Shown here piece by piece: positions 22,579 through 33,079 of a DNA stretch of 64,000 bases. Positions within the stretch are counted from its first letter, which is position 1, and the number at the start of each line of letters is the position of its first letter. The notes under the pieces are model-generated. The model searched no databases, was not told the DNA's origin, and saw nothing but the letters and a program-made list of their open reading frames with translations. Origin of the DNA: Euglena gracilis (lineage: Eukaryota > Euglenida > Euglenophyceae > Euglenales). Location: positions 52,799,357 to 52,863,356 of the forward strand of contig CP154954.1 in NCBI GenBank assembly GCA_039621445.1. Reading direction: 5' to 3'. The position numbers and the translations under genes were made by a program.

Positions 22579-23200
22579 CATAGCTGGCGTTTTTTTTGTT
22601 TTTTTAAAAAAAAAACTTTTTTTGTTTTTTATTAAAAAAAACGGACAAAAAAAACTGCAAAAAAAACAAAGGGGAAAATGATGGTCCAAATTTTGCCTTT
22701 GATCGCAAGGGTGAACCAATCTTAGCTCAAATGACTTGAAAACCAATACTTTTTTGAAAAAAACATGTGTTTTTTTTAAAAAAAATGTGTTTTTTTTTTA
22801 CTTAGTTTAAAACGAAGTGCCAGCCATGGTTGAAACATTCCAAATTTGGTGTCTTTCTCTGACCGAGGATGGCAAAAAAAGCTAAAATTAAAGGCAAAAA
22901 AATTTTTTGCTCTGGACCCTCAATGGCGTTTTCTTTGTTTTTTTTTTAAAAAAACATGTTTTTTTTAAAAAAACGTGTTTTTTTTGACTTCGTTTAAAAC
23001 GAAGTGCCAGCCATGGTTGAAAGATCCCAAATTTGGTGTCTTTCTCTGACCGAGGATGGGCAAAAAAAGCTAAAATTAAAGGCAAAAAATTTTTTTGCTC
23101 TGGACCCTCAATGGCGTTTTCTTTGTTTTTTTAAAAAAACATGTTTTTTTTAAAAAAACGTGTTTTTTTTGACTTCGTTTAAAACGAAGTGCCAGCTATG
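22579..23200. mobile_element. Non-autonomous element with CATAGCTGGC ends and 8-bp target duplication
   Basis: Terminal inverted repeats CATAGCTGGC and GCCAGCTATG are flanked by perfect 8-bp direct repeats GATACACC (22571-22578 and 23201-23208). An 8-bp duplication is typical of hAT-type elements. The interior holds two roughly 190-bp tandem units (about 22800-22990 and 22990-23190) and T/A homopolymer runs around 22590-22660. It encodes no protein. The same family occurs at 50013-51997. Confidence 0.88.
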
Positions 23201-23429
23201 GATACACCACAAAAAAATGCCGGACAGCAGATTGCAACTCAGTTGCAGCTGAAGCAGGGACAACAACAGTACCTTCACGGCGGTGGTCAGCCATCTTGGG
23301 AACAGGAACAAAACACAGTGTGGTTTGTTTCATGAGGCAATCTGCGAAAAAAATTCATGTTTTTGTCCAGAGGCCAAAATTGCAATTGGGGGGGGGGTCA
23401 TTTAGGGGGGGGTGATGGTACTTGATTAA

Positions 23430-23630
23430 TCAGCGCCCACGGTGGGTTGGCCCATATCTTTTCTCTGGTCCATCTTCTGGAGAATGCATTATCTTCCTGG
23501 GTCCAGAATTCAGGGAATCTTGAGTTGGCCCACGATGCAAAGGCCTCTTGCACCCCTTCTCGCTGGATGTTGAACTTGTGCAGGATCTGGTCAATGCTCT
23601 TCTGAGATATATTGTTTCTTGATCCTTGTT
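23430..23630 (-). pseudogene. Retrotransposon pol C-terminal fragment with NPPW motif
   Basis: Reads EAFASWANSRFPEFWTQED, then NAFSRRWTREKIWANPPW. D/E-A-F-A-S...P-x-F-x-x-x-x-x-x-A-F-S-x-x-W...N-P-P-[FWY] is the signature of the domain following RNase H in DIRS and some Ty3-type retrotransposons (Dam-methylase-like fold). Only about 70 codons remain. The TA-flanked element at 23681 sits immediately next to it. Confidence 0.6.
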
Positions 23631-23680
23631 CTACTTCCACTTGGTCTGGGTCACGTCTCTGGTTCATCCACCTCAAAATA

Positions 23681-23859
23681 CCATGCCCCCCCCCCATATT
23701 TTACCCCCCCCCCTGGGAGCCATTTTCTGGGGGGGAGGTACATTATGGGGGGTACAATATGGGGGGGCCAAGGTCATGGTCATGGTCCTTTAATTTTCTT
23801 CATAAGGAAATTGGGGGGGGGGTACATTATGGGGGGGGGACAATATGGGGGGGGCATGG
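23681..23859. mobile_element. Small poly-C/G element, TACAATATGG type
   Basis: TA at 23679-23680 and 23860-23861 bounds the ends CCATGCCCCCC and GGGGCATGG. C/G runs are spaced by ATATT(T)TAC and by GTACATTATG/TACAATATG on the other arm. Same type as 57036-57206. Confidence 0.82.
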
Positions 23860-23882
23860 TACTCCTCTTCCTCTTCTGATTC

Positions 23883-24572
23883 TTGCCTTGTCTCCATCAC
23901 TCAAATGGCTGCAATGATGGAACCTCCCCCCCACTTCCAACCCCCCCGATACAGATGAAAAATAAATTGCGACACTTTGCCAGTGTTTTTGTGAACATGG
24001 GGGGAAGCGAAGCGACGCACCTTCATACAGCAATCCAATGGAGCCACTCTGTTGGCTGTGAAACCATCAGGCGTTCACAAAACACAACAATCTCCAAAAT
24101 GCATTGCATCCACTTTCGGAGGGGCAACATGTGTTGGCGGCGGCCCCTGGGTGCGGCGCCAGGCAACACAAAACACCAGAAAGGAACGTCCGCGGAATGT
24201 TCCGCTTTGCGGAAATTCCTAATTCAGGACTTATATATGGACGCCTTGGCACGGTGGCACGAATTACAAGAGGGAGACAAAGAACGCAAGTATGCAGCCA
24301 CCTGCGAACGGCTGGGATGGACGTTCATTCCGTTTGTGGTTGATTGCTTCGGAGGGATGGGGGAGCGAGCGGCAGGATTCATATCCAAGTGCCTCCGCAC
24401 TGTGTTGGCGCAGACCGATGTTCCTCAACGACGATCGTCAGAGGCCACGGTATGGCAAGCGCTGAGTCTAACGTTGGCCAGAGAATTGGCTCGCCGGCTG
24501 GCTTGGGGGGCAGTGGTGGAGCCATCAGGCGACGTGGATCTCACAACCCACACCCCATATGCCACGGAGTAA
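23883..24572 (+). pseudogene. 5'-truncated LINE, C-terminal part of its pol ORF
   Basis: The last about 120 codons resemble the region after reverse transcriptase in plant/algal LINE-like elements: KYAATCERLGWTFIPFVVDC, then GGMGERAAGFISKCLRTVLA, then LARELARRLAW. The first 100 codons look like read-through and contain no RT motifs, so the element is truncated. A 3' flank without genes follows to about 24940. Confidence 0.55.
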
Positions 24573-24942
24573 AATAGGGTCAGGGCGAACACCATGTAAA
24601 CACCCGTGGCCGCTGATGCCAAGCCAAGGCAGCATACACCGGCCACCAAGGGCCGGTATTGGCTCGGTCCCGTAGAGGCAACATGGTAAACACACCTGAG
24701 AGAACGCCGAAAGGTCGGATGAACCCGAGACCTCCATTGAGCACACCGGGGAACAGCCTGCCCCCATCAATGCCACCCCACCCCGCCTGCTCCCCGCCAC
24801 CTCACCCCTCGGACCCTGGCCCCTACATGGCCGATTCCGGGTTCACCTGACCACCTTACCCCTGCCTTTTACTATTCTCTAAGCTCGCCCCTTTTACCTT
24901 CCCTCCCTTCACCAGCGTGCACAGACTGTTGCCTCTGTACAT

Positions 24943-25355
24943 AAGTGTACGTCCCCTGACTCTATTCCCACTGCCTGTCGGCCTACTTACACCCTCCCGT
25001 GGGAACAGAACCAGGAGAGTAACAAAAAAAGAAAATCTTTCACTTAACTATTAGTTTTTATTGCCTTTGGGCTTATGCAGAGCACAAGGCAAACCAGTTG
25101 GGATTTTGGAACTTCAGTTCCAGTTGTGTTCTCCTATCGGAGTTCAAGTCTTCAAATCTTTGGTTTGTCCTTTTGGGCTGATGAAACACAAAACAAAACA
25201 ATAATACCACCTGCGAAAAGAGAAGGCAGATCCGAGATAGGATAGGCTATTCCTAATTCTGCAATTTGTGTTGCAGAACCTGGAATAGTACTATGTGGCA
25301 TGACATTGCAGTCTGCTGCTATGCACAGTGCCATGTTCATGCTGCCTGGTACACA
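24943..25355. repeat. Dispersed repeat, copy 1 (second copy at 42522)
   Basis: About 410 bp almost identical to 42522-42950. It lies directly downstream of the LINE remnant, so it could be that element's 3' end. On the minus strand both copies keep one open frame (GSMNMALCIAADC ... LPSLFAGGIIVLF) despite an indel of 12 bases. That may be chance or a captured exon: CAG|GTGGTA could serve as a donor. Confidence 0.85.
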
Positions 25356-28300
25356 TCCCCCTCCCAGGGCTTTGCCCGATTTCCTTACAAGACCAGGCCA
25401 GCAAGGATTCAAGCAGAGCTCTGAGATTGAGGAATGTACAACAGGACCAAATGTCTTGGGTCTGCTTCTCCATCACAAGGTCTAAAACCAGAAATGGAAG
25501 GAAGAGGGGGGGAACCCAAAAACCCAAAACGTGCAAAAGAGGTTATCCGCTTATGCGGTTGCCTGCTTATTGGTTGCCTGCTTATTGCGGTAAAGGGGTG
25601 GAGGTGGTTGGCATAAGCCAAAAATAATAGGGGGTAGGCTTTATCGCCCAGAAACATTGCGTTGCGGAATATGCATGGCACAAAAGTACTACTGGGTGTA
25701 TACCCGAATCAAAAAAATTCGGCATATTGCCAAAAAGATCATACTGAGGTGTACAACCACAGAAAAAATGCGGAGTTGTGGCAGGCTGCTGCCAATTCGC
25801 AGAACAACTGTGGTTGGTGTGGCTTATACCACTTTGAAAAACCGCAAATGAACTGTGAATGCACATAAAAGGATGGAACTTTGTTACAGTGCGGTGAAAT
25901 TCATCACTCTGTACCTTTCAGTACAATCAGAGGCATGATACCTCCAAAATCAAAGTGTGCGTATGAAAAATTGTGGGTATCCCCATATTGCGCACAAGAA
26001 AAAAAAATAACTATCATAAAAAATACACGGAAGTCCACCACTTCTATGATGGTGGTCTGGCAGGCATGTTCTGTGATAAGCGTGAACTCAATCGAGTTTA
26101 TTTTTTTTTCGACAAGTTGGCTGTAAAGCCGTCACTGCAGTGGGTGGTGGCATATACCACCAAAAATTACTAAAATCTCTAATTTTTTTTGCATAATTGC
26201 AAAGAAGCACTACAACTATGCTTTGGCGTTTTACCGTTTGCGGTGAAGCTCTCAACTGAATAATCGACCTGTTGGTCAACAACGCATACAATCTCTGTTA
26301 CAGAGAATTAATGCAGTTTTTCTGCACACGTTAGGTTCATAAACCACATTTTTGCACCAACTGGTACTACAGCGGCTAGGAAAAAGAACAAAAGCACATA
26401 GTGCCGATTGTGAAACAAGCCGATTGGCTTGTTGGTACCATATCGGTATGCTACCAGTATGTGGTTTTGGACTGTCCCATTAGGACTAACATCTCACCTA
26501 GAACGGTGACACTGCACGCAAAAATCTTGTACGGCTATAAGTATTCCGCGTGAGAAATTCTGAAAGAATCAGAAAAATATTCACATTGTGAGAGAGCCAT
26601 TGGCTCAAAAATTGCACCATCATGGTGGAACGTAAGATATTTCGCCGAATAGCGATTGTGGATTCAAAAATTTCAAAGTGGGAGTTGATTCTCCTGCGCA
26701 CAAACTTCTCTATGAGAAAAATAACAGTATGTGCACACTTAAGTCATCTTGATCGATGACCGAGAAAATGCAATGTGGTTCAAGCATTGTAATTGTCCAA
26801 CAGAATTGGGTGGCTATCGCCACAAATGATGCGGTAACGATAAAAGTGTGGATATCACCACTGAAAAATGAAACATTTGCAAAACAACAAATAAATGAAA
26901 CATTCTTCGCATTAGCGGTATCCCACAAAAATTATAGTTTTTGGAAATGCAACGTATACTGCATCACATCACTAGTGTAATGAGGTATCCTCGCGGCAAC
27001 AAAAAAAACTAAAATTGCACATGTACGCATATTGCGCACACGTGGTCAAAATCACATATTGTGACACTGAGTTCAGACCAGTAGGTCACAAATGACAAAA
27101 ATGCATGAGAAACGGGGGAACTGCACAAAACAACCAATCAGCAATGAATATGGTGTTGTGACACGCACCATTTGATGATTGGCTCTGAAATTTTGAACAG
27201 ATTTGCGAAATATTCGCTGAACACGTGGCGATTGATCCGCATTCAGAAAATTTGTGGATGATCTTCACACGGAATCCCAAACGTGGGTCAAAAAAAGCTG
27301 GATTTCACCATTTCTGAGCTATGGTTCTTATAAACCTTGCAGAATGACACCATTGGTGTTGCAGATGATGACCATTGGGTCCTCTGAATTATATCGGTAA
27401 GGGGATCCCACTGAAAGAAGCGGGGGGGGGGGGGCAAGAATGCCGTTGGTGTGGTAAGCAGGAAAAAATACTGCAAATATGACAAAATCTCATCATTAGT
27501 GACTATGCCACTGAGAAATACTGACTTTTATCAGATTTTTAGGGAAATCCCTATCAGGATTTAGGGCAGAAAATTCTGCGTCGAAAGTTTCATTTTTGTT
27601 ACCAAAAGTGCAACTTTGTTGCATTTTGAGTCATTTAAGACTGCAAATTTGCCAAGTGCACATAGTGCTTGTTGAGAGTGTCCAATAGCACTGCATGTTT
27701 TCTGTTGTTTGGGTTTTGGGATTTGGGTGTCTAATAACACCACATCACCCAAAAAGCTGTAAAATTGTGCAAAAATATCGCAAAAAAGCAAAAATACGCT
27801 TGAAAATACAAGTAAAACATGTCTATGACATCTCGAGCAAAGGAAAAATTGCCATTATCAGCATATCCCTTTGCATTCCACTCTGGCATAGTGCCTCATG
27901 GTCACTCCCATTAGGGATATGAGTGCCAGAATAGGGAAAAATCACCAAAAATTGCAGAAAATAAATGATTTAAATGAAAATTTGCACATAAGTGCTCCTA
28001 AAAATGATTCTAGTGAGTCGAAATGGCTCCAAATTGTGGGCTATAGCCCTCTGAACTGTACCAGGCCTAATAGCCCATACAGAGGGGGTAATGGGCAGAA
28101 TGCTGCCAAAGGTACTAAAAAATGGCCATTAGCCCATCTGGTAACCAATGGTAATTAGCCATCAGAAACGATGTGGGGAACAGTATAGAAGCCTTTCAGG
28201 CTGATTTGCCAGTATGGTACACGATCGTACAAGATCTGGCTCAAAATTTGGCTTTGGCCGGATTGGCCGGGCTTAATTCAAATTTTTCACGATCTCCTCA

Positions 28301-28480
28301 AATAAGAGTACAGAGTTACAGCGATCTGTTTGCATCGCTGGACGGCTCATCGAACGAGCTTTCGAATGAGGGTACGGGCGCTGAGATACGTCTTTGATCT
28401 TTTGGCTGTGTGAATGAGCTTTTGCTATAAGCTTCCATAATTTATTCTAGAAAGACAACGTTTGGTTTCTATCTCATAGG
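25356..28480. other. AT-rich island with decayed reading frames
   Basis: Composition changes sharply: almost no poly-C/G tracts (one at 27420), AT-rich, with many short frames. A frame-broken coding remnant may lie at about 25660-26175 on the plus strand; it has a Cys/His-containing piece (NNCGWCGLYHFEKPQMNC) and, in another frame, LNRVYFFFDKLAVKPSLQW. I do not recognise the family. It is probably an old insertion, virus- or transposon-like, but this is inference. Confidence 0.4.
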
Positions 28481-28481
28481 C

Positions 28482-28591
28482 ACTAACGTGACCCCCCCCC
28501 CTAAATGGCACCCCCCCCCGGGAGCGTTTTGACCCCCCCTGGCGACTATTAGGGGGGGGGTGACAATTAGGGGGGGGGGGTTACTCAATTA
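28482..28591. repeat. Poly-C/G block left of a small element
   Basis: C-runs spaced by TAAATGGCA and G-runs spaced by CGACTATTA and TGACAATTA. A related but different spacer vocabulary from the adjacent element at 28592. Confidence 0.55.
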
Positions 28592-28888
28592 CCGTGCCCC
28601 CCCCCAGTTAGTCACCCCCTTGGGAGGGGAATTTGGCCAAGGGTGACTAACAGGGGGGGGTGACTAACTCGGGGGGGGTCAATTTATGCCCAAATTTTGC
28701 CCCCTGCCCCAATTCTTGGGGGTTTCAAGGTTGTTTTTGGGCATTCCAGGGCACTTTTCATGGATGGCAACCATAAAAAAAAATTCCGATGGCCAAATTC
28801 AGTGTTTTTTTAAAGAAAAATATTTCCCTTCGAAAAAAAATTTGCCTGACTAATAGGGGGGGGTGACTAACTAGGGGGGGGGGCATGG
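28592..28888. mobile_element. Small poly-C/G element, TAGTTAGTCACC type, copy 1 (reverse)
   Basis: Flanked by TA (28590-28591 and 28889-28890). Ends are CCGTGCCCCC and GGGGCATGG. Sub-terminal words GTTAGTCACC and TGACTAAC alternate with C/G runs. The core (poly-A/T stretch, ATGGTTGCCATCC motif) matches the copies at 35164 and 51119 in opposite orientation. Confidence 0.88.
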
Positions 28889-28998
28889 TACCCCACATTT
28901 CCTTTGGGTCCATGGGTAACCCCCCCCCTAATTGTCGCCCCCCCAAGGGGGGGGCGACTATTAGGGGGGGGTGTCATATAGGGGGGGGGGCACGTTAC
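28889..28998. repeat. Nested poly-C/G block, TAATTGTCG type
   Basis: C-run TAATTGTCG C-run AAGG then G-run CGACTATTA G-run: an almost complete palindrome ending GGGGGGCACGTTA. Probably another small element inserted at the edge of the previous one. Confidence 0.55.
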
Positions 28999-28999
28999 T

Positions 29000-30091
29000 A
29001 CATACAGTCAAAACCTCATGGTACGAGGTGCCAGAAATTTTTAAGCTTTTGTGGAGGTTTTGAGGCTATGCCAAAGTGACACTTATGCAAATCTGCATAA
29101 AACTAGCCTATTTGGCTTGTTTTGGCCAATTCAGCCACTTTCAGCCATGTAATATGGCTTTTTGTGCCATTTTTTGAGGTCCTATGGACTTGTCACTTTA
29201 TAATATGGATTTGTGGACCTTTGGTCCTTTTGGTCCTTGCAATTTGTGCAAATTGGTCCTATGGACCCATGGACCGCATGGGTAATGGCCCATAGGCCTT
29301 GCACATCATAGGGTGTATTGGTCACATAGACCTAAGGCTAAGTGGTCAAGTCCACAAAAATGCATGTTTGAATGAATTTTCTTCATTTTTTTTTTTATAG
29401 GGGGGGCAACAATGTTTCAGCTTTTCTCAAGGAAGTCAACATATTTACCTTTTGTGATTCACGTCTACAAAAATAAAAATGCCATTTTGTTCACAAAAAA
29501 GCTGTGCAAGTTCATGGGAAAATTGCAGTATTTGCAATGTATCCCAAAAACTTATCACACACCTTGTGTTTTTGCAAATAACTTTGAAGTGTGCGCAATT
29601 GTGCGCTTGAATGATCAAAACACCTTTCGTGTTCGCCAATTTGACCAACAAGATCGTGGTCAAAGAAGGGGGGATGGCTACTTTTGTTGCTGAAGTAAAC
29701 CAAATCTGCATTTTGAGTATGTGGTTTACAAATTAACAACAAAAATGCCATTGTGAAATATGTACACAAACATCTTTGGGACTTATTCCCAAAAGAATAT
29801 GGTTGGGTTGGGCAGATACCCATTTGTAAGATATACGCAATTGTGCGAGATTTGCGCTATGCACGGGTGGGGGGCGGGGGGGGGCGCATCTTTTGGGGAG
29901 GGCTATTTGCGGGCTGCACAATATGCGCGGTGGGGAGGTGTGCGCTATGCGCGGTGTGCAAAACAATATGCACGTAATGAGCGCTATGCGCGTGGGAGCG
30001 CAATATGCGCGGGGGTGTGAGCGACATAGGCGCGGTGGTTGGGGGCGGCATATAGCGGGGGGGGGGGGGCATTATGCGCAAGATTTGCGCT
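29000..30091. other. Non-coding stretch with GCGC-word array
   Basis: The left half is AT-rich with repeated TGGTCCT/ATGGACC words near 29160-29300. From 29845 to 30200 it becomes an array of TATGCGC, GCGCAATATGCGC and CATAGGCGC words. No gene recognised. Confidence 0.4.
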
Positions 30092-30749
30092 ATGCGCGAG
30101 GGTGGGTGGCGCCATAGGCGCAGCGTCTGTGCTATACGCACTTTGCGCAATATGCGTAGGGAGGTGCCAAAGGCGCGGGGGGTGGTGGGTGCCATAGGCG
30201 CTTGAGTGGCGGGGGCGCCATAGGCGCGGGTGGTGGTGGTTAGTTTGGTTTCAGTTATTTCCTTTTGTGTTTGGTTGTTGGTTGTGTGGAAATTACTCCT
30301 AGAGTGCACACCTTGGCGGGAGGTGCTGAGTAGTTGTCCTTGTCGCGCATGTTGGTCTGGGGGGTGGAGTGTGTTAGAAAAATTGTATGCGAATTTGAGC
30401 TGCGGGGGGTGTACATGATTGTCTGCAATCGACAAAACCTGGTGGAAAACGAAAAATGAAAGCAGCTGGGCGACTACTTGACACCATTCGAATTTCAGGC
30501 CTTAGGGCTTTCGTCTTGGAACCCAGTGAAACGATGGGGGGTTAAGCTACTTGTTACCCCTACTGCATGTGGAACGTTTGTGGATATGCGGTGGGTAGGG
30601 GGGGCACTTTCTCTTTACCCCTGGGTTGAAAACGGTGTTGGTGTTGTAGAAAACGGTACTGCTGTCATCGAAAACGGTATGTAAAAATGATGAGTAGTGG
30701 AAGTTTTTTTGGGGGGGGAGAAGTTTTCGGAGGAGCTGTGTGCATTCTT
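30092..30749. repeat. 658-bp direct repeat, copy 1
   Basis: Nearly identical to 32046-32701. It starts ATGCGCGAGGGTGG and ends GTGTGCATTCTT. It carries the CATAGGCGC array and two AAAACGGT-flanked words (GAAAACGGT) near 30630-30680. The terminal bases are TG...CA-like, but no matching target duplication or internal pol is seen. Confidence 0.9.
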
Positions 30750-32045
30750 CGGTTCGGCTGTGTGCAAGGTTCGGCAAATTTCAAAATTTTGGGAATTTTT
30801 CATTTCAATTGAAAAATTTGAAAAATTCGAATTTTTCAAAAAATTTCGAAAATCGCGTTACGCGAATTTGGGTATTCCTAATTCATCAGAAAATTGGTAC
30901 TCGGTGGAAGAGACTTGCATTTTGTGGACTGTGCAGACAACTCCAAGATGCCCGCCGGATGCAGGAACATATGGTGAATTTGGCAATTCTTTCAGTGAAT
31001 GTATATTTTTCTCTGTGCACATCTCAAGGGCAAGAAATTACTGAAGTTTATCACGCTTGAAATGAACTTATTGGAAGGAGGTTTGGAAATCTGGACCTGA
31101 GCATGTCCCTGCTAAACTGCTCCGTTTGTATTACGGCCAACAACGTGTGTGTTTTCTGGTTCCTGTTGCTGTTCCTGTTTGCTTTTCAATGGCAAAGAAC
31201 TGGCCAGTTTCGGGCCAGATGTGGTGGCCAGTTTTGGGCCACAGTTTTGGGCAGAAGTGCTGGCCAGTTTTGGGCCACATGCTGGCCAGTTTTTTGGCCA
31301 GATGTGGTGGCCAGTTTTGGGCCACATGCTGGCCAGTTTTTTGGCCAGATGTGATGGCCAGTTTTGGGCCACATGCTGGCCAGATGTGATGGCCAGTTTT
31401 GGGCCACACGTGCTGGCCACTTTTGGGCAGTGATAGCCAGTTTTGGGCCAGATGTAGAGAGGGTTTGGTGCAGGGGGGGAAAAAAATTGAAGGCCGAAAA
31501 AATTCATTGGGAAAATATTGGCGTACAGAAATCCTGCCAAATTTTTCCGGCTTTGAAAATCCGGCCTCAAAAATTTCAAAATCACCCTTTTTCCAGTCAC
31601 CTTGCAAACAAAGCCTGCCAAACAAAACTTTTTTCACCAATTTTTTCGGCCTAGCTTCAAATCCCCCCCCCCCGGTACGGGGTGGGGTGGCCTGGGGGGG
31701 GGGGGCTTCTACGGGTGGGGTGGTCCGGGGTTGGTTTTTTGTCCGTTTTATCGGGAGGGTTCTGCGGAGTGGGGGTGGACTTCTGCAACTACGGGGCTAT
31801 CTCTGGGGGTAGGCAAAAAAAAATCCCGTTGGAGTCACGTGCGGGACTTTCTGTTTTTTTCTGTCTGCGAGTACCTTGGGAATACCGTCACTGTGGGGAA
31901 GGACTGTAGCCAGCGGAAGAAAAACAGATCCCCCTTGTAGTGCTTCAGCCTGCGGAATTTTTGGAAATTTTCCTCACGAAAAATTCGAAAAATTCAACTT
32001 TGAAAAATTCGAATTATTCGAAACGGAAAAAAACGCCGAACCCTG
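30750..32045. other. Insert between the direct repeats, with TGGCCAGTTTTGGGCCA tandem array
   Basis: Edges are inverted and AT-rich: AAGGTTCGGCAAATTTC near 30769 and GAAAAATTCGAA...GCCGAACCCT near 32035, suggesting an inserted element with loose inverted ends. In the middle, 31195-31450 is a tandem array of GGCCAGTTTTGGGCCACATGC units. A poly-C/G spot lies at 31665-31735. Confidence 0.55.
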
Positions 32046-32701
32046 ATGCGCGAGGGTGGGTGGCGCCATAGGCGTAGCGTCTGTGCTATACGCACTTTGC
32101 GCAATATGTGTAGGGAGGTGCCAAAGGCGCGGGGGGTGGTGGGTGCCATAGGCGCTTGAGTGGCGGGGGCGCCATAGGCGCGGGTGGTGGTGGTTAGTTT
32201 GGTTTCAGTTATTTCCTTTTGTGTTTGGTTGTTGGTTGTGTGGAAATTTCTCCTAGAGTGCACACCTTGGCGGGAGGTGCTGAGTAGTTGTCCTTGTCGC
32301 GCATGTTGGTCTGGGGGGTAGAGTGTGTAAGAAAAATTGTATGCGAATTTGAGCTGCGGGGGGTGTACATGATTGTCTGCAATCGACAAACCTGGTGGAA
32401 AACGAAAAATGAAAGCAACTGGGCGACTACTTGACACCATTCAAATTTCAGGCCTTAGGGCTTTCGTCTTGGAACCCAGTGAAACGATGGGGGGTTAAGC
32501 TACTTGTTACCCCTACTGCATGTGGAACGTTTGTGGATATGCGGTGGGTAGGGGGGGCACTTTCTCTTTACCCCTAGGTTGAAAACGGTGTTGGTGTTGT
32601 AGAAAACGGTACTGCTGTCATCGAAAACGGTATGTAAAAATGATGAGTAGTGGAAGTTTTTTTGGGGGGGAGAAGTTTTCGGAGGAGCTGTGTGCATTCT
32701 T
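32046..32701. repeat. 656-bp direct repeat, copy 2
   Basis: Second copy, offset 1,954 bp, with few substitutions. Its left border follows a sequence ending CCGAACCCTG, and its right border enters unique DNA leading to the Gag-like ORF. Confidence 0.9.
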
Positions 32702-33079
32702 GGAGCGTAAATCCATTCAACCACAAGTGACACACATGGGGTATCCCCTAGTGCATCAACAACCGTTAAACACAAGCACTATCTATGGGTCAGAGTTTCG
32801 GAAAAAGTTTGAGTAGGGGTAACCAAAAAACATTGAACACTGACCAGAAAGGTTACTGGATAGGAGATGACTATGGTCGCGACTCCTGTCACCTCTTTTC
32901 TATTAACCCCTGTAGTCCGCGGCCATGATTTTTAGCTGCCTTTACTCAAAATCCGAACTGGTGGCCATATCAGCCTTTACAATTTACGATCTGTCATGCG
33001 GGGATGATGCTCCTTCTTATTAGGGGTCTCATCCCCCTCCCTGCTCCAAGCCGGGTCATTTTCCTCGATAGAGGCCTTT
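32702..33079. other. Region downstream of the Gag-like ORF
   Basis: No pol-like frame. A minus-strand frame overlapping the end of the Gag ORF (33137 to 32977, KEHSSAKRQKSVFEK...) could be reached by a frameshift but has no recognisable protease or RT motif. Confidence 0.4.

Noticed and set aside
30092-32701. LTR retrotransposon with 656-bp LTRs
   Set aside because: No target duplication, no primer-binding site or polypurine tract recognised and no gag/pol between the repeats; the Gag-like ORF lies outside them.
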